DNA of 54,142 bases from a virus (IMGVR_UViG_3300007623_000010:1-54142), one strand, 5' to 3'. Shown: positions 40,415-48,679, counted from the first letter of the stretch. A program made the numbers and translations. Notes: generated from the sequence alone by a model not told the origin.

Positions 40415-40691
40415 ATCAACTGAAGAAGCGCGTTCAAACGTCGAAGAGTTCGCAGACCGATACACGAATCTTTTGCTTGAAAAGAAGAAGCTTGATGACG
40501 ACATTAAAGCTTTGAAAAACGAGTTCAAAGAAGAAGGTGTACCAGTTGGGATTGTTTGCAAAGCACTTAACGTATTGAAAGCACAGAAGAAGAAAACCGA
40601 CTCTCAGATCTTTGAAGAAGAAACAATTCAAGATTGGTTGGAAAATAACGCTAAGATTGACGACAAAGTTGGCCAACTAATAGCAAAATAA
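40404..40691 (+). CDS. dsbA: DsbA-like DNA-binding protein
   Basis: This 95-residue helical protein resembles T4 DsbA (89 aa, a dsDNA-binding protein that modulates late promoters): coiled-coil N-terminal half (LLLEKKKLDDDIKALKNEFK), then GIVCKALNVLKAQKKKTDSQIFEEE and an acidic helical end. The similarity is moderate. Ribosome site taggagagaag. Confidence 0.55.
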   Translation: MEIRSTEEARSNVEEFADRYTNLLLEKKKLDDDIKALKNEFKEEGVPVGIVCKALNVLKAQKKKTDSQIFEEETIQDWLENNAKIDDKVGQLIAK

Positions 40692-40702
40692 GCGAATAGA
40701 TA

Positions 40703-41380
40703 ATGAAGTATACGCCTTATAGTTTTTCGAAAATAAGCACTCACAAAAAGTGCAATCGAAAATTCAAATATAGTTACATCGATAAGGCTCCAAAGTCTGA
40801 GGTAGATTTGACCCCGCTGCTGAAAGGTGGCGCGGTTCATTCTATCTTAGAACATTATCCGAACGAAAGTACTCATAAGTTAGCTCCAAAATATCAGCAT
40901 ATTGCCGATAAATTCATTTCTACAAAGCTTGGAAAAAAATACCTATCTCAAGATAGTATTCGTGAATTTGATTTTGGTCTATCTAAAGAATTAACACCTA
41001 CTGAATATCGTGATAAGGAAGCGCTATTCCGTGGAAGTGTTGACTTCATTTGTACAATAGAAGATACGCTTCATCTTATCGATTGGAAAACGGGAAAATA
41101 TAGAGAACAAAAGTGGCAAGAATATGATCAACTTATGTTCTATGGAATCTATTTCTTCCAACGTTACCCATCAATTAATACGATTAAAATATCTTACGTT
41201 TATATAGAGCATCCTGAAACTGAGAATGATCTAATGCTTGAGCGAAAATATTTAGATACGTATATAAGCGAACTACGAGACCTTATAAATAATGCAGAAA
41301 AGGATGAAGATTTTGTTAAAAATCCATCGCCGTTATGCCAATGGTGTGAATATAGGGTTCACTGCGAATCAGATAATTAA
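40703..41380 (+). CDS. Cas4/RecB-like PD-(D/E)XK nuclease
   Basis: The 225-residue protein has GAVHSILE (43-50), RGSVDFI (110-116, Asp114), LIDWKTGK (125-132, Asp127 and Lys129) and QLMFYGIYFF (143-152): the full PD-(D/E)XK core. Cys17 and the C-terminal CQWCEYRVHC (212-221) provide four Cys, as in Cas4/AddB Fe-S nucleases. It is next to primase and dsbA, so DNA processing or recombination is likely. Confidence 0.85.
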   Translation: MKYTPYSFSKISTHKKCNRKFKYSYIDKAPKSEVDLTPLLKGGAVHSILEHYPNESTHKLAPKYQHIADKFISTKLGKKYLSQDSIREFDFGLSKELTPTEYRDKEALFRGSVDFICTIEDTLHLIDWKTGKYREQKWQEYDQLMFYGIYFFQRYPSINTIKISYVYIEHPETENDLMLERKYLDTYISELRDLINNAEKDEDFVKNPSPLCQWCEYRVHCESDN

Positions 41381-41390
41381 ATCTTCCTCG

Positions 41391-41404
41391 TATAAATATA
41401 AATA
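41391..41404 (+). promoter_or_regulatory. Two overlapping late promoters
   Basis: TATAAATA occurs at 41391-41398 and again at 41397-41404, 40-50 bp upstream of the capsid-family gene. TATAAT at 41408 adds a possible sigma70-type -10. Confidence 0.7.
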
Positions 41405-41442
41405 AGATATAATAAACTTTTAAACAAAGGAAGATATAAACC

Positions 41443-42330
41443 ATGGAAAATATCGAAAACAAAAACCCTTTGCTTGAAGATACTACTGGTCCTAATGCAC
41501 CGGAAATCGCGACTACAGACGAGAATCTTTCGGTAGATGCCATGTATCAACAAGCGGCTCTGCCATCTTTAGGTAGACAAATCTTTTCAGTAATTCCTAT
41601 GAATGGCCCAACTGCGGCACTATTCAATATTCGTAAAAAATCAGGTACAACTGATTTTGAATTAGTTAGAGCTGAAGTAGAAGTTGAACCGTCGACTTCG
41701 ATTCATACTGGCATTTCCCAAGAAGCAATTCAGGATTTAAAAGCACAATACGGTAAAGAAGTAGGTACCGTCGTAGGTACTTTATTGCGCGGTCTTGCTA
41801 ACGATCAAGAAAATGAAGCTACATTGGCATTCCTAGCCTCTAACTCCGTTGAAATAACTGTTGGTGATGCACTTGATTTAACAGAGTCTACAAATGCAGA
41901 ATACAACGCGTTTGAGATTCAACAGAAAGTCCATGAATTAGTTCTAAGAGCTAACTCTAAAACTATGAGAACATACGAATCTTTCTGTGTTTTACCATAC
42001 ACCACTGCCGCAACATTTGCTGCATTGAATAACTATGTAGGTGGTATGGATAAAGACGAACGTGGTCTGTTTATCGCCGAGATTGGTAACACTAAATACT
42101 TTATGAACCCTGATCCTACTGCGACGACTGCTTATGTCGGATTAAAAGATTCGCTTAACCCGTCTAAATCATCCGCAGTATTCTCACCATATCGTAGTGA
42201 AGTTGTGGAAGCGACTAACGCAAATACAGGTGAGGCTACTTATCATATCTATAACAGATTCGCAATCACTGCTTCTCCATTATCAGAAGCTGGTAACGAG
42301 ATGTTGTTTAAGTTCACCATCAATCTTTAA
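41443..42330 (+). CDS. Short gp23/gp24-family capsid protein
   Basis: The 295-residue protein resembles T4 capsid proteins by order: MNGPTAALFNIRKK (T4 gp23 TGPTAAIFALRYR), ISQEAIQDLKAQYG (T4 MELAQDLKAIHG), a FAALNN helix, and FMNPDPTATTAYVGLKDS...SSAVFSPYR (T4 VYIDPY...VGYKGSNPYDAGLFYAPY). This suggests an HK97-type fold. It is far shorter than gp23 (521) or gp24 (427) and lacks their long N-terminus and insertion domain. PLLEDTT at 9-15 could be a protease site. Double late promoter upstream. It may be a minor head or vertex protein. Confidence 0.6.
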   Translation: MENIENKNPLLEDTTGPNAPEIATTDENLSVDAMYQQAALPSLGRQIFSVIPMNGPTAALFNIRKKSGTTDFELVRAEVEVEPSTSIHTGISQEAIQDLKAQYGKEVGTVVGTLLRGLANDQENEATLAFLASNSVEITVGDALDLTESTNAEYNAFEIQQKVHELVLRANSKTMRTYESFCVLPYTTAATFAALNNYVGGMDKDERGLFIAEIGNTKYFMNPDPTATTAYVGLKDSLNPSKSSAVFSPYRSEVVEATNANTGEATYHIYNRFAITASPLSEAGNEMLFKFTINL

Positions 42331-42340
42331 GGGGTGAATG

Positions 42341-42607
42341 ATGAGTTTTTTAGAGATTTTTAACAATGAAAAAACTTCTAAACAACCTGAAGCAAGCATC
42401 ACAGAATCTAAAATGCAGGTTGAAGCGAAAGCACAAGAACCTGAAAAAATACTACGAGGAGCAGGTTACAAAATCAAACTTGTAACCCCAACCTCTTTTG
42501 GTACCCAGATAGATTTTGCTAAACTGTATGATGAAGAAGAAATTAAACAGCTATTAAAAGATTTTACAATAAAAATAAAACAAAAAAGTGTTTTCATTGT
42601 CGATTAA
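42341..42607 (+). CDS. Small late protein, capsid-tag variant
   Basis: The ATGATG start gives MSFLEIFNNEK (second Met chosen), a loose match to the tag. A glutamate/lysine linker is followed by GYKIKLVTPTSFGTQIDF and an acidic/basic end. About 88 residues. It follows the capsid-family gene closely with an aaggggtga ribosome site. Function unknown. Confidence 0.5.
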   Translation: MSFLEIFNNEKTSKQPEASITESKMQVEAKAQEPEKILRGAGYKIKLVTPTSFGTQIDFAKLYDEEEIKQLLKDFTIKIKQKSVFIVD

Positions 42608-42619
42608 TAGTGATATAAT
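42591..42619 (+). promoter_or_regulatory. Early-like promoter
   Basis: TTTTCA at 42591-42596 and TATAAT at 42614-42619 (17-bp spacer) lie directly before the next gene, partly inside the end of the previous one. Confidence 0.5.
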
Positions 42620-42633
42620 AAAGGAAATTAAAA

Positions 42634-43017
42634 ATGAAATTTAAAACATTCTTGGAAGAACAACGATTGGTCGAACTTGAAGAAGCTACAATGGCTAACA
42701 TCAAGAAAGAAGTTCAAGCTGAACTCGACAAAATGAGCGATGCTGAACTGAAAGCTGCAGTTAAGAAACAAAAGACAACTAAGCCGATTGATCACAACCG
42801 TGGTATGATCGCAATGGATGTTATGAACGCTGAAATGAAAAAGCGTGGTCTGAAAGAAGAAGTTGAAGAACAATCAGATAAGCAAAAAGCATATCAAGAA
42901 TTCTTCGAAAAAACTCTTAAAAAGTACGGCGTAAAATCTCCTTCAGAGCTATCAGACGAAGATAAGAAAAAATTCTTTGATGAAGTTGATGCTGGTTGGA
43001 ACGCTGACGACGAATAA
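42634..43017 (+). CDS. Capsid-tagged helical protein
   Basis: This 127-residue protein starts MKFKTFLEEQ (L-E-E site at 7-9). The rest is helical and highly charged (KKEVQAELDKMSDAELKAAVKKQK, later KAYQEFFEKTLKKYG), with an acidic C-terminus. It resembles T4-type internal head proteins in character only. A strong terminator follows. Confidence 0.6.
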   Translation: MKFKTFLEEQRLVELEEATMANIKKEVQAELDKMSDAELKAAVKKQKTTKPIDHNRGMIAMDVMNAEMKKRGLKEEVEEQSDKQKAYQEFFEKTLKKYGVKSPSELSDEDKKKFFDEVDAGWNADDE

Positions 43018-43043
43018 TAAAAACATAAAATAATAATATTTTA

Positions 43044-43069
43044 GGATAGCTTCGGCTATCCATTTTTTT
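43044..43069 (+). terminator. Intrinsic terminator with UUCG loop
   Basis: GGATAGC and GCTATCC arms around TTCG, followed by ATTTTTTT. Confidence 0.9.
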
Positions 43070-43079
43070 CTCTAATTTA

Positions 43080-43101
43080 TTAACCGAATAGTATATATAA
43101 T
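43080..43101 (+). promoter_or_regulatory. TTAA-class promoter for origin-binding-like helicase
   Basis: TTAACC at 43080 is 16 bp before TATAAT (43096-43101); the gene starts 29 bp later. Confidence 0.6.
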
Positions 43102-43129
43102 ACTATAGTAACATAAATGAAGGAAGGTC

Positions 43130-45793
43130 ATGAAGGAAAATATAACGGTTTTTCACGCCAAGAAAACCACAAATAAAACGCCGATGTCACCTTATGACGA
43201 CAACACGTTCGTCTTTGAAACATATCAAGCAACGTCGAACTTGCAGATGTATTCTGTATTGGTCTCGCATTTCATACTCAATATCCCACTTGATAAGCTC
43301 GACAAACCAGTTCGCACATTTAGACGTAAAGCTAATCTTGAGCCGCTTTATGGCGATTGTATTAATTACTTTATTCTTGATATCGACGACGTAAAATCCG
43401 AATATGACAAACAGCAGATCCTTGAGTATTTCAAGGATTACAAGGTTATTCTTGGCGAGTCTAAAAGTTACAATGGCATTAACAATTTCAATATGAAAGG
43501 TTTTTTATTCACCGAAAGTATTGATTTTAAAGATGCCAAAATGGCTTTATCTGTTATTCATCATGACCTTTCTCATTTATGTACAATTGATGAATCTGTT
43601 ATTCGCAAAGCTTCATTGAATGCACCTATTCTTAAGAATAACGTGTTCCTTAATAACGAAGATGGAACTAGATTTAAGTTTGTAAAACAAACTGCAATTG
43701 AACACATCAACGAAGTTAAGAAAGAGTACATCGGTGAAGGTGTCGAAATCAATGTTAATGAAATCCAAAACATTGAAGCAGATACTATGGAAAAACTTTG
43801 TCTAAAGGTTTTTCAATCGATGGGCTTTGAAGCCATGCGCAATAACCCAAATGATAGCATTAGCTTTAAACACCCGTCTGAAGAAAAGTCTCCAGGCGGG
43901 TACTTTTGGTTTAGTTCATCACCTTACACTATGCATCATGGCAATAGCGTAAAGAGTATTAACATTTTTGAAAGTGTACGTAAACTTCCTATCGCAAAAG
44001 AATTGATGAAAAAAGAAATCAACTATGATGATGAATTTCTTCAATTTAATACTGACACATCTGTCGTTACTGTTAATGAAAAATATCTAGAAGTTTCTGA
44101 AGATATTCATAAAACCGTAGATACTTTTTTAAATAACCGTAATGGTTTGCTCAGTATTCGTTCACCGATGGGTACGGGCAAAAGTACATTAATCAACCAC
44201 ATCATTCAAGAGTGTCATGAACAAGACATGAAAGTCCTTATCGTGACGAATAGGATTTCAGTAGCACAAGACTTTGGTAAAAAATATGGCATTAAAGTCT
44301 ATAATCAAGACCAATACAATATTGGCGATTCATTAGTGTGCCAGTTTGATTCTTTGTGGAAATATAATATTAAGTTCTTTGACATCGTGATAATGGACGA
44401 ATTTATTTCGTTAATGATGCACAGTCGTTCTAATCTTAATAACAGTTCTATCAATATCGCTAAATTCTTTGGATGTTTTAATAAAAAATTAGTTATTGCT
44501 GATGCATTTTTAACTGGATACGAAAACTTCTTGCTAAATAATAAAGAAACGAATATTCATTTGATCGATAACATTTATCGTGATCCGACGACATTGTATA
44601 GTTATGACGATTTGAATTATTTCGTTGATTCGTTAGTTTATCATACGTCGAAACACAAAATTACAGTTAGTGCAACATCGCTTTCGTTTATTAATTCGTT
44701 GCAAATGCTACTAGCAAAACGTGGTCTAAAGGTTGTCACATTGACAGCAGAAACGCCTGAAAGTACTAAGAAGTTAGTATACGAATTATTTGAAAAGGAA
44801 GATCATGATAAGTGGGACGTATTGATTTATTCACCGACCTTGACAGTTGGCGTATCTAATCTAAACAATGTACATTATCACTTTCATTATGATAGTTCAA
44901 TGAGTACTGACGTCATTTCATCAATTCAGATGATTAAACGTACTCGAAAAACGAAAGAAATACATATGTTCATAAAGGAAAAGATTAACTATCTAAAAAC
45001 TAGTTACAACGATATTCGCGATGAATATATGGGCAACATTGGTCGAAATATAGAACAAAATTATCTATTTGATATTGACGATTATGGCGAATCAAAATTA
45101 TCAGAAATTGGCAAAAAAGCAATTAAAATTGATACATTTAAAAATATTCTTGAATTCAACCATAAAGAAGCAATGAATTGGCTATTGAAATATCACTTTA
45201 TGAAAGAACCACGTGTAATTGATAAAACGTTTTCATCGAACATTCTTAGTAAATATCAGAAGCAAATTCGAGAAGACAAGCAGAATTTGTTGATGAATAA
45301 TATTGAGCAGTTTATGATGCTGAACGACATGGAAAAAACATCGTTATTGATGGACGCAGACGCAGATAAAACATTAAGAATTCTTGCAGAAATCGACGAC
45401 GAAATACGTGATTGTTCGCCAACTGTTAAAAGTAAAATTCTAGATTGTTCATTACATGACCGTTCATTTATTCAAAAGTGCAAGTATTATAAAGTAGTTT
45501 TTAATTACACTAAAAAGATATGGGACGAAACAGATGTTAAAAATCTAGTGTCAAGATCTGTAATTACATCAAATAATGATGATCTTCATTTTTATAATGT
45601 ACTATTAGCTTATGGTCAAAAAGAAATATTTGATGAATATCTTCCAAAACATATTAATCAAAATAAGCATTTGAAGTACATTCTTGATAAATGTGGGTAC
45701 AAAGTAACTAAACAAAATGCGCCTGGTGTAGTTGGTCATCGCGGTTATTGCGTTGATCAAAACATTAAGGAATTATACGGGTATATTAAATAG
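43130..45793 (+). CDS. UL9-like origin-binding superfamily 2 helicase
   Basis: The 887-residue protein has a helicase core: Walker A SPMGTGKSTLI (about 345-355), VLIVTNRISVAQDF, FDIVIMDEF (Walker B, about 418-426), SATSLSF and IYSPTLTVGVSN. This order fits the herpesvirus origin-binding protein family (UL9, PF02399), present in some large phages. The N-terminal 250 residues contain FILDIDDV and SYNGINNFNMKGF, which recall the DxD of archaeo-eukaryotic primases; that part is uncertain. The last 250 residues are helical and unknown. It may start replication at a phage origin, beside the T4-type machinery. Confidence 0.7.
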   Translation: MKENITVFHAKKTTNKTPMSPYDDNTFVFETYQATSNLQMYSVLVSHFILNIPLDKLDKPVRTFRRKANLEPLYGDCINYFILDIDDVKSEYDKQQILEYFKDYKVILGESKSYNGINNFNMKGFLFTESIDFKDAKMALSVIHHDLSHLCTIDESVIRKASLNAPILKNNVFLNNEDGTRFKFVKQTAIEHINEVKKEYIGEGVEINVNEIQNIEADTMEKLCLKVFQSMGFEAMRNNPNDSISFKHPSEEKSPGGYFWFSSSPYTMHHGNSVKSINIFESVRKLPIAKELMKKEINYDDEFLQFNTDTSVVTVNEKYLEVSEDIHKTVDTFLNNRNGLLSIRSPMGTGKSTLINHIIQECHEQDMKVLIVTNRISVAQDFGKKYGIKVYNQDQYNIGDSLVCQFDSLWKYNIKFFDIVIMDEFISLMMHSRSNLNNSSINIAKFFGCFNKKLVIADAFLTGYENFLLNNKETNIHLIDNIYRDPTTLYSYDDLNYFVDSLVYHTSKHKITVSATSLSFINSLQMLLAKRGLKVVTLTAETPESTKKLVYELFEKEDHDKWDVLIYSPTLTVGVSNLNNVHYHFHYDSSMSTDVISSIQMIKRTRKTKEIHMFIKEKINYLKTSYNDIRDEYMGNIGRNIEQNYLFDIDDYGESKLSEIGKKAIKIDTFKNILEFNHKEAMNWLLKYHFMKEPRVIDKTFSSNILSKYQKQIREDKQNLLMNNIEQFMMLNDMEKTSLLMDADADKTLRILAEIDDEIRDCSPTVKSKILDCSLHDRSFIQKCKYYKVVFNYTKKIWDETDVKNLVSRSVITSNNDDLHFYNVLLAYGQKEIFDEYLPKHINQNKHLKYILDKCGYKVTKQNAPGVVGHRGYCVDQNIKELYGYIK

Positions 45794-45801
45794 GAATAAC
45801 A

Positions 45802-46092
45802 ATGAAATTGATACGCGACAAATATGTACACATTATCCACCCAGATCGATTAGAGTATGCTCCGTCTAGTGTGTTAAAGGAAAGTCTTTTGATTGAAAAA
45901 ATTCAAGAAGAACTTGGAGAATTAAAGGAATCAGAATATACAGATTGTAATGAGTTTGCCGATGTTATAGAAGTCTTATATGCCTTAGCTAAAACCAAAG
46001 GTATTTCCGAAAAAGAAATAAACATTGCTCGTGAATTCAAAAATGACAAACGTGGTTCATTTGATGACGGTTTGATTCTAAAAGATGGATAG
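45802..46092 (+). CDS. MazG-like / phosphoribosyl-ATP pyrophosphohydrolase-like enzyme
   Basis: This 96-residue all-alpha protein has LIRDKYVHII, EKIQEELGELKESE (acidic helix 1), EFADVIEVLYALAKTKG (acidic helix 2) and the C-terminal KRGSFDDGLIL. This matches a widespread small house-cleaning NTP pyrophosphatase family. It is the third such enzyme in the window. It starts eight bases after the helicase. Confidence 0.82.
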   Translation: MKLIRDKYVHIIHPDRLEYAPSSVLKESLLIEKIQEELGELKESEYTDCNEFADVIEVLYALAKTKGISEKEINIAREFKNDKRGSFDDGLILKDG

Positions 46093-46094
46093 AT

Positions 46095-46116
46095 TTAAAC
46101 AATTCTAAGATATAAT
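46095..46116 (+). promoter_or_regulatory. TTAA-N12-TATAAT promoter for uvsW
   Basis: TTAAAC at 46095 is 16 bp before TATAAT (46111-46116), 28 bp upstream of uvsW. Confidence 0.6.
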
Positions 46117-46144
46117 TACCTTATAAAATTGTTTAGGACATCTA

Positions 46145-47650
46145 ATGATAGTACATAAATTAAACGAAAGTTACTCCGTTATTGACGCCGATCCTCAAAC
46201 GTTGAAAAACATGTTTGAGTACTTAAAAGTAGAAAGACCCGGCGCATATTTTGAACCCGCCGTGAAAGCTGGTTTCAAATCGCCTTATCAATACTTTGGT
46301 AACATTCAAAATAAAAAGCTCTTAGTGATGAATGGTCATTTAGATCTGCTTAGAGCTTTTGGCGTTGAATCTGAAGTACTAAAATCAGAATATCGTGAAG
46401 AATATATTGATGAGTATTTAAAAGATGTTAAGAATATTCTACCCTTTCCACCTTACGATTTCCAAGAGAAGGCGTTTAAAGAATCAATAATTAACGTTAA
46501 GCAAATAAATAAAATGTGTACTGGGTCCGGGAAATCGATGACAATTTCTTTGATCGCTGAATTTATGCGTAGAAATAAAAAGAAAGGACTTTTACTAGTA
46601 CCAAACATTAATCTATTAACACAGTTTAAAAATGACATCAAAGACTATAATCTTATTGACCTTTATAACGATACTCACACCATTGGTGGCGGTTCTTCTG
46701 ATAAACACTTTGGCTGCTCTTTAACCATATCTACTTGGCAATCAATGCAGAATTGGAAAGATGAGCTAGACAAACTTGATTACGTGATTACTGACGAAGC
46801 TCATCGCTTTGCTTCTGATGAAACCGCAGCGATCGTAAAAGAAACAGTCAATTGTCGATATAAATGGGGATTCACTGGAACTTTACCAGAAGATCCAATT
46901 ATGAAAATGGAACTTTTTGGTCTATTTGGATTGCCTAAAACATATATCACCAGTGCAGGCCTAATTGAACGTGGATTAGCTACACCCATAAAAATAAATA
47001 GTATAATCTTTAAATATAGTCAAAACGACAAAAACATTTTTAAAGAAAGTGGCAATTACGCGAAACAATTAAAGTTCATAAAAGAACACGAGCCTCGCAA
47101 CGAATTTATTGTCAATTTAACGACGAGACTCAGAAATGTCGGAAATACTCTTGTATTATTTCAACACACTGATCACGGTAAAGGGTTGTTTATCGATGTA
47201 ATGAATAAACTTTACCCCGATGTCGAAGTGCAAAATAAAGATATTACTGGAAAAAAATCTTTTGAGTTTCAAGAACAATATGGAGTATATTTCTTAAATG
47301 GTGAAGACGACGCCAAAACACGTGAGAAAACGAGACAAGTACTTGAAGGACATGAAGATGCTATTCTTATTGCAAACTTCGCTCTGCTTAGCACTGGTGT
47401 TAATATTAAAAAGTTGCACAATATGGTTTTAAGCTCACCGCTAAAATCTTATACTACTGTAACACAATCAATTGGCCGCGGAATGAGATTGCATAAATCT
47501 AAAAAAGAATTCGCCGTTTACGATTTAGTAGATGATTTTGGATTTCGTAAACCGGGTGGAATTTTTTACAAACAATATCAACATAGAAAAAATACAAGCT
47601 ATAATCCGGAACAATTTCCGGTCTATGAACGAGATTTTAACTTATTCTAA
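46145..47650 (+). CDS. uvsW: UvsW recombination helicase
   Basis: The 501-residue SF2 helicase (T4 UvsW: about 503) has PYDFQEKAFKESI (Q motif region), CTGSGKS (Walker A, about 124), VPNINLL, TDEAHRF (Walker B, about 215), GFTGTLPE, NFALLSTGVNIK and QSIGRGMR. It unwinds branched DNA and R-loops and moves replication from origin to recombination mode. In T4 it is a late gene; here only a middle-like promoter is visible. Ribosome site taggacatcta is modest. Confidence 0.9.
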   Translation: MIVHKLNESYSVIDADPQTLKNMFEYLKVERPGAYFEPAVKAGFKSPYQYFGNIQNKKLLVMNGHLDLLRAFGVESEVLKSEYREEYIDEYLKDVKNILPFPPYDFQEKAFKESIINVKQINKMCTGSGKSMTISLIAEFMRRNKKKGLLLVPNINLLTQFKNDIKDYNLIDLYNDTHTIGGGSSDKHFGCSLTISTWQSMQNWKDELDKLDYVITDEAHRFASDETAAIVKETVNCRYKWGFTGTLPEDPIMKMELFGLFGLPKTYITSAGLIERGLATPIKINSIIFKYSQNDKNIFKESGNYAKQLKFIKEHEPRNEFIVNLTTRLRNVGNTLVLFQHTDHGKGLFIDVMNKLYPDVEVQNKDITGKKSFEFQEQYGVYFLNGEDDAKTREKTRQVLEGHEDAILIANFALLSTGVNIKKLHNMVLSSPLKSYTTVTQSIGRGMRLHKSKKEFAVYDLVDDFGFRKPGGIFYKQYQHRKNTSYNPEQFPVYERDFNLF

Positions 47651-47685
47651 TATATAATATTTTTTTCAGACAAAAAGAGGACATT

Positions 47686-47856
47686 ATGGATTTACAAGAA
47701 ATTTATGAAAAATACGACGAACGTGTAGATGAGCTTCGACAGATGCTAGGTGAAAGTGATGAATATGATCGTTTGTTGTATGAACAGATTGAAGTTCTTA
47801 CTGAGGTGTTAGAGGATATTAAAGAAATTCTTTTAAATGAAGGTTATGATTTTTAA
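47686..47856 (+). CDS. Small acidic coiled-coil protein after uvsW
   Basis: The 56-codon ORF follows a good ribosome site (aaaagaggacatt). The product, MDLQEIYEKYDERVDEL onward, is a single acidic amphipathic helix (ELRQMLGESDEYDRLLYEQIE). It occupies the position of T4 uvsW.1, but I cannot confirm homology. Ends EGYDF. Confidence 0.55.
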   Translation: MDLQEIYEKYDERVDELRQMLGESDEYDRLLYEQIEVLTEVLEDIKEILLNEGYDF

Positions 47857-47859
47857 ATA

Positions 47860-47882
47860 AAAAGGGGAATTATTCCCCTTTT
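47860..47882. terminator. Bidirectional terminator between convergent genes
   Basis: AAAAGGGGAA and TTCCCCTTTT around a 3-nt loop: A-rich on one side and T-rich on the other, so it works in both directions for uvsW and the minus-strand gene. Confidence 0.85.
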
Positions 47883-48073
47883 GTTCTTTCTATATATTCT
47901 TTAAACGTTTCGTTCAAACCGAGCATCTTCTTCAAAATTCCCGTTATATATGCGTAATCTTCTTCACGTCCAGATTCTTTAGCGATTTTCTTTGCTTTAT
48001 CCCATAATTTTTCTACTTCAGCTTCTGACTTCCCAGTTTTATCAGCGAAAGACTTCACTATATTCGACGGCAT
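47870..48073 (-). CDS. Small conserved late protein with C-terminal tag
   Basis: This 67-residue minus-strand protein begins MPSNIVKSFADKTGKSEAEVEKLWDKAKKI, a helical module I recall in other T4-like phages. Its C-terminus NETFKEYIERTKGE resembles the N-terminal capsid tags of other genes here, and the NTase has the same at its C-terminus. A late promoter lies 21 bp upstream. Probably a virion or head protein. Confidence 0.65.
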   Translation of the reverse strand: MPSNIVKSFADKTGKSEAEVEKLWDKAKKIAKESGREEDYAYITGILKKMLGLNETFKEYIERTKGE

Positions 48074-48093
48074 ATTATGTTCCTCTTTAGTTT

Positions 48094-48105
48094 TATTTAT
48101 AAATA
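48094..48105. promoter_or_regulatory. Palindromic divergent late promoter
   Basis: TATTTATAAATA is a perfect palindrome holding TATAAATA on both strands (48098-48105 plus, 48094-48101 minus). It can fire the minus-strand gene and the plus-strand tail locus. Confidence 0.65.
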
Positions 48106-48164
48106 AGATTAAGATTAAGATATTGGTACATACAGTTCAATGAATTTAAGCAACAATATTGTAT

Positions 48165-48172
48165 TATAAATA
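48165..48172 (+). promoter_or_regulatory. Late promoter for tail-fibre locus
   Basis: TATAAATA 22 bp upstream of the 48194 gene. Confidence 0.75.
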
Positions 48173-48193
48173 ATTAGAAAATAGGAAACAATA

Positions 48194-48679
48194 ATGGGAT
48201 ATATTACAAGACCCGTTTATCAATTTGATGACGAAACAAGTACAGGCATCGATTCAATTCCATTGAATGAGTTGGTGCTTGTAGAAAGTTTGAATGGTTC
48301 TCCAACGATGTTTTATTACAACAACTCGACTAACGTAACTGAGACGTCGACTATTGGCGAAATTATCGGCGATCAAAAACGAGTTCTAGCTGGTGAAACA
48401 ATCGTAAGCATTGATGCTGATCATGATGCAAGAGATGGTGATTCAATTTTCGCCGATGCTACATCTGGTGCTATCACTATTACTCTGCCTGCTAATCCAG
48501 CTGTTGGTGTACGTGTAAGAGTATACGACGCGGCTAGTTCATTCACAGCAAATAACGTCACAATTGCTAGAAATGGCGAAACAATTATGGGTATCGATGA
48601 TGACATTCTTTTAGATGTCGATGATCAATCTATTGAATTAATCTACGCAAATAGCGATTGGAAGGTGTATAATGTCTAG
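48194..48679 (+). CDS. Tail-fibre/adhesin-type structural protein
   Basis: This 161-residue beta-rich protein has an N-terminal fibre-attachment-like part (GYITRPVYQFDDETSTGIDSIP) and a C-terminal segment with the fibre pattern GDSIFADATSGAITITLP...NGETIMGIDDDILLDVDDQSIELIY...DWKVYNV. Such modules occur in trimeric fibres and appendage proteins. It overlaps the next gene by eight bases. Confidence 0.65.
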   Translation: MGYITRPVYQFDDETSTGIDSIPLNELVLVESLNGSPTMFYYNNSTNVTETSTIGEIIGDQKRVLAGETIVSIDADHDARDGDSIFADATSGAITITLPANPAVGVRVRVYDAASSFTANNVTIARNGETIMGIDDDILLDVDDQSIELIYANSDWKVYNV

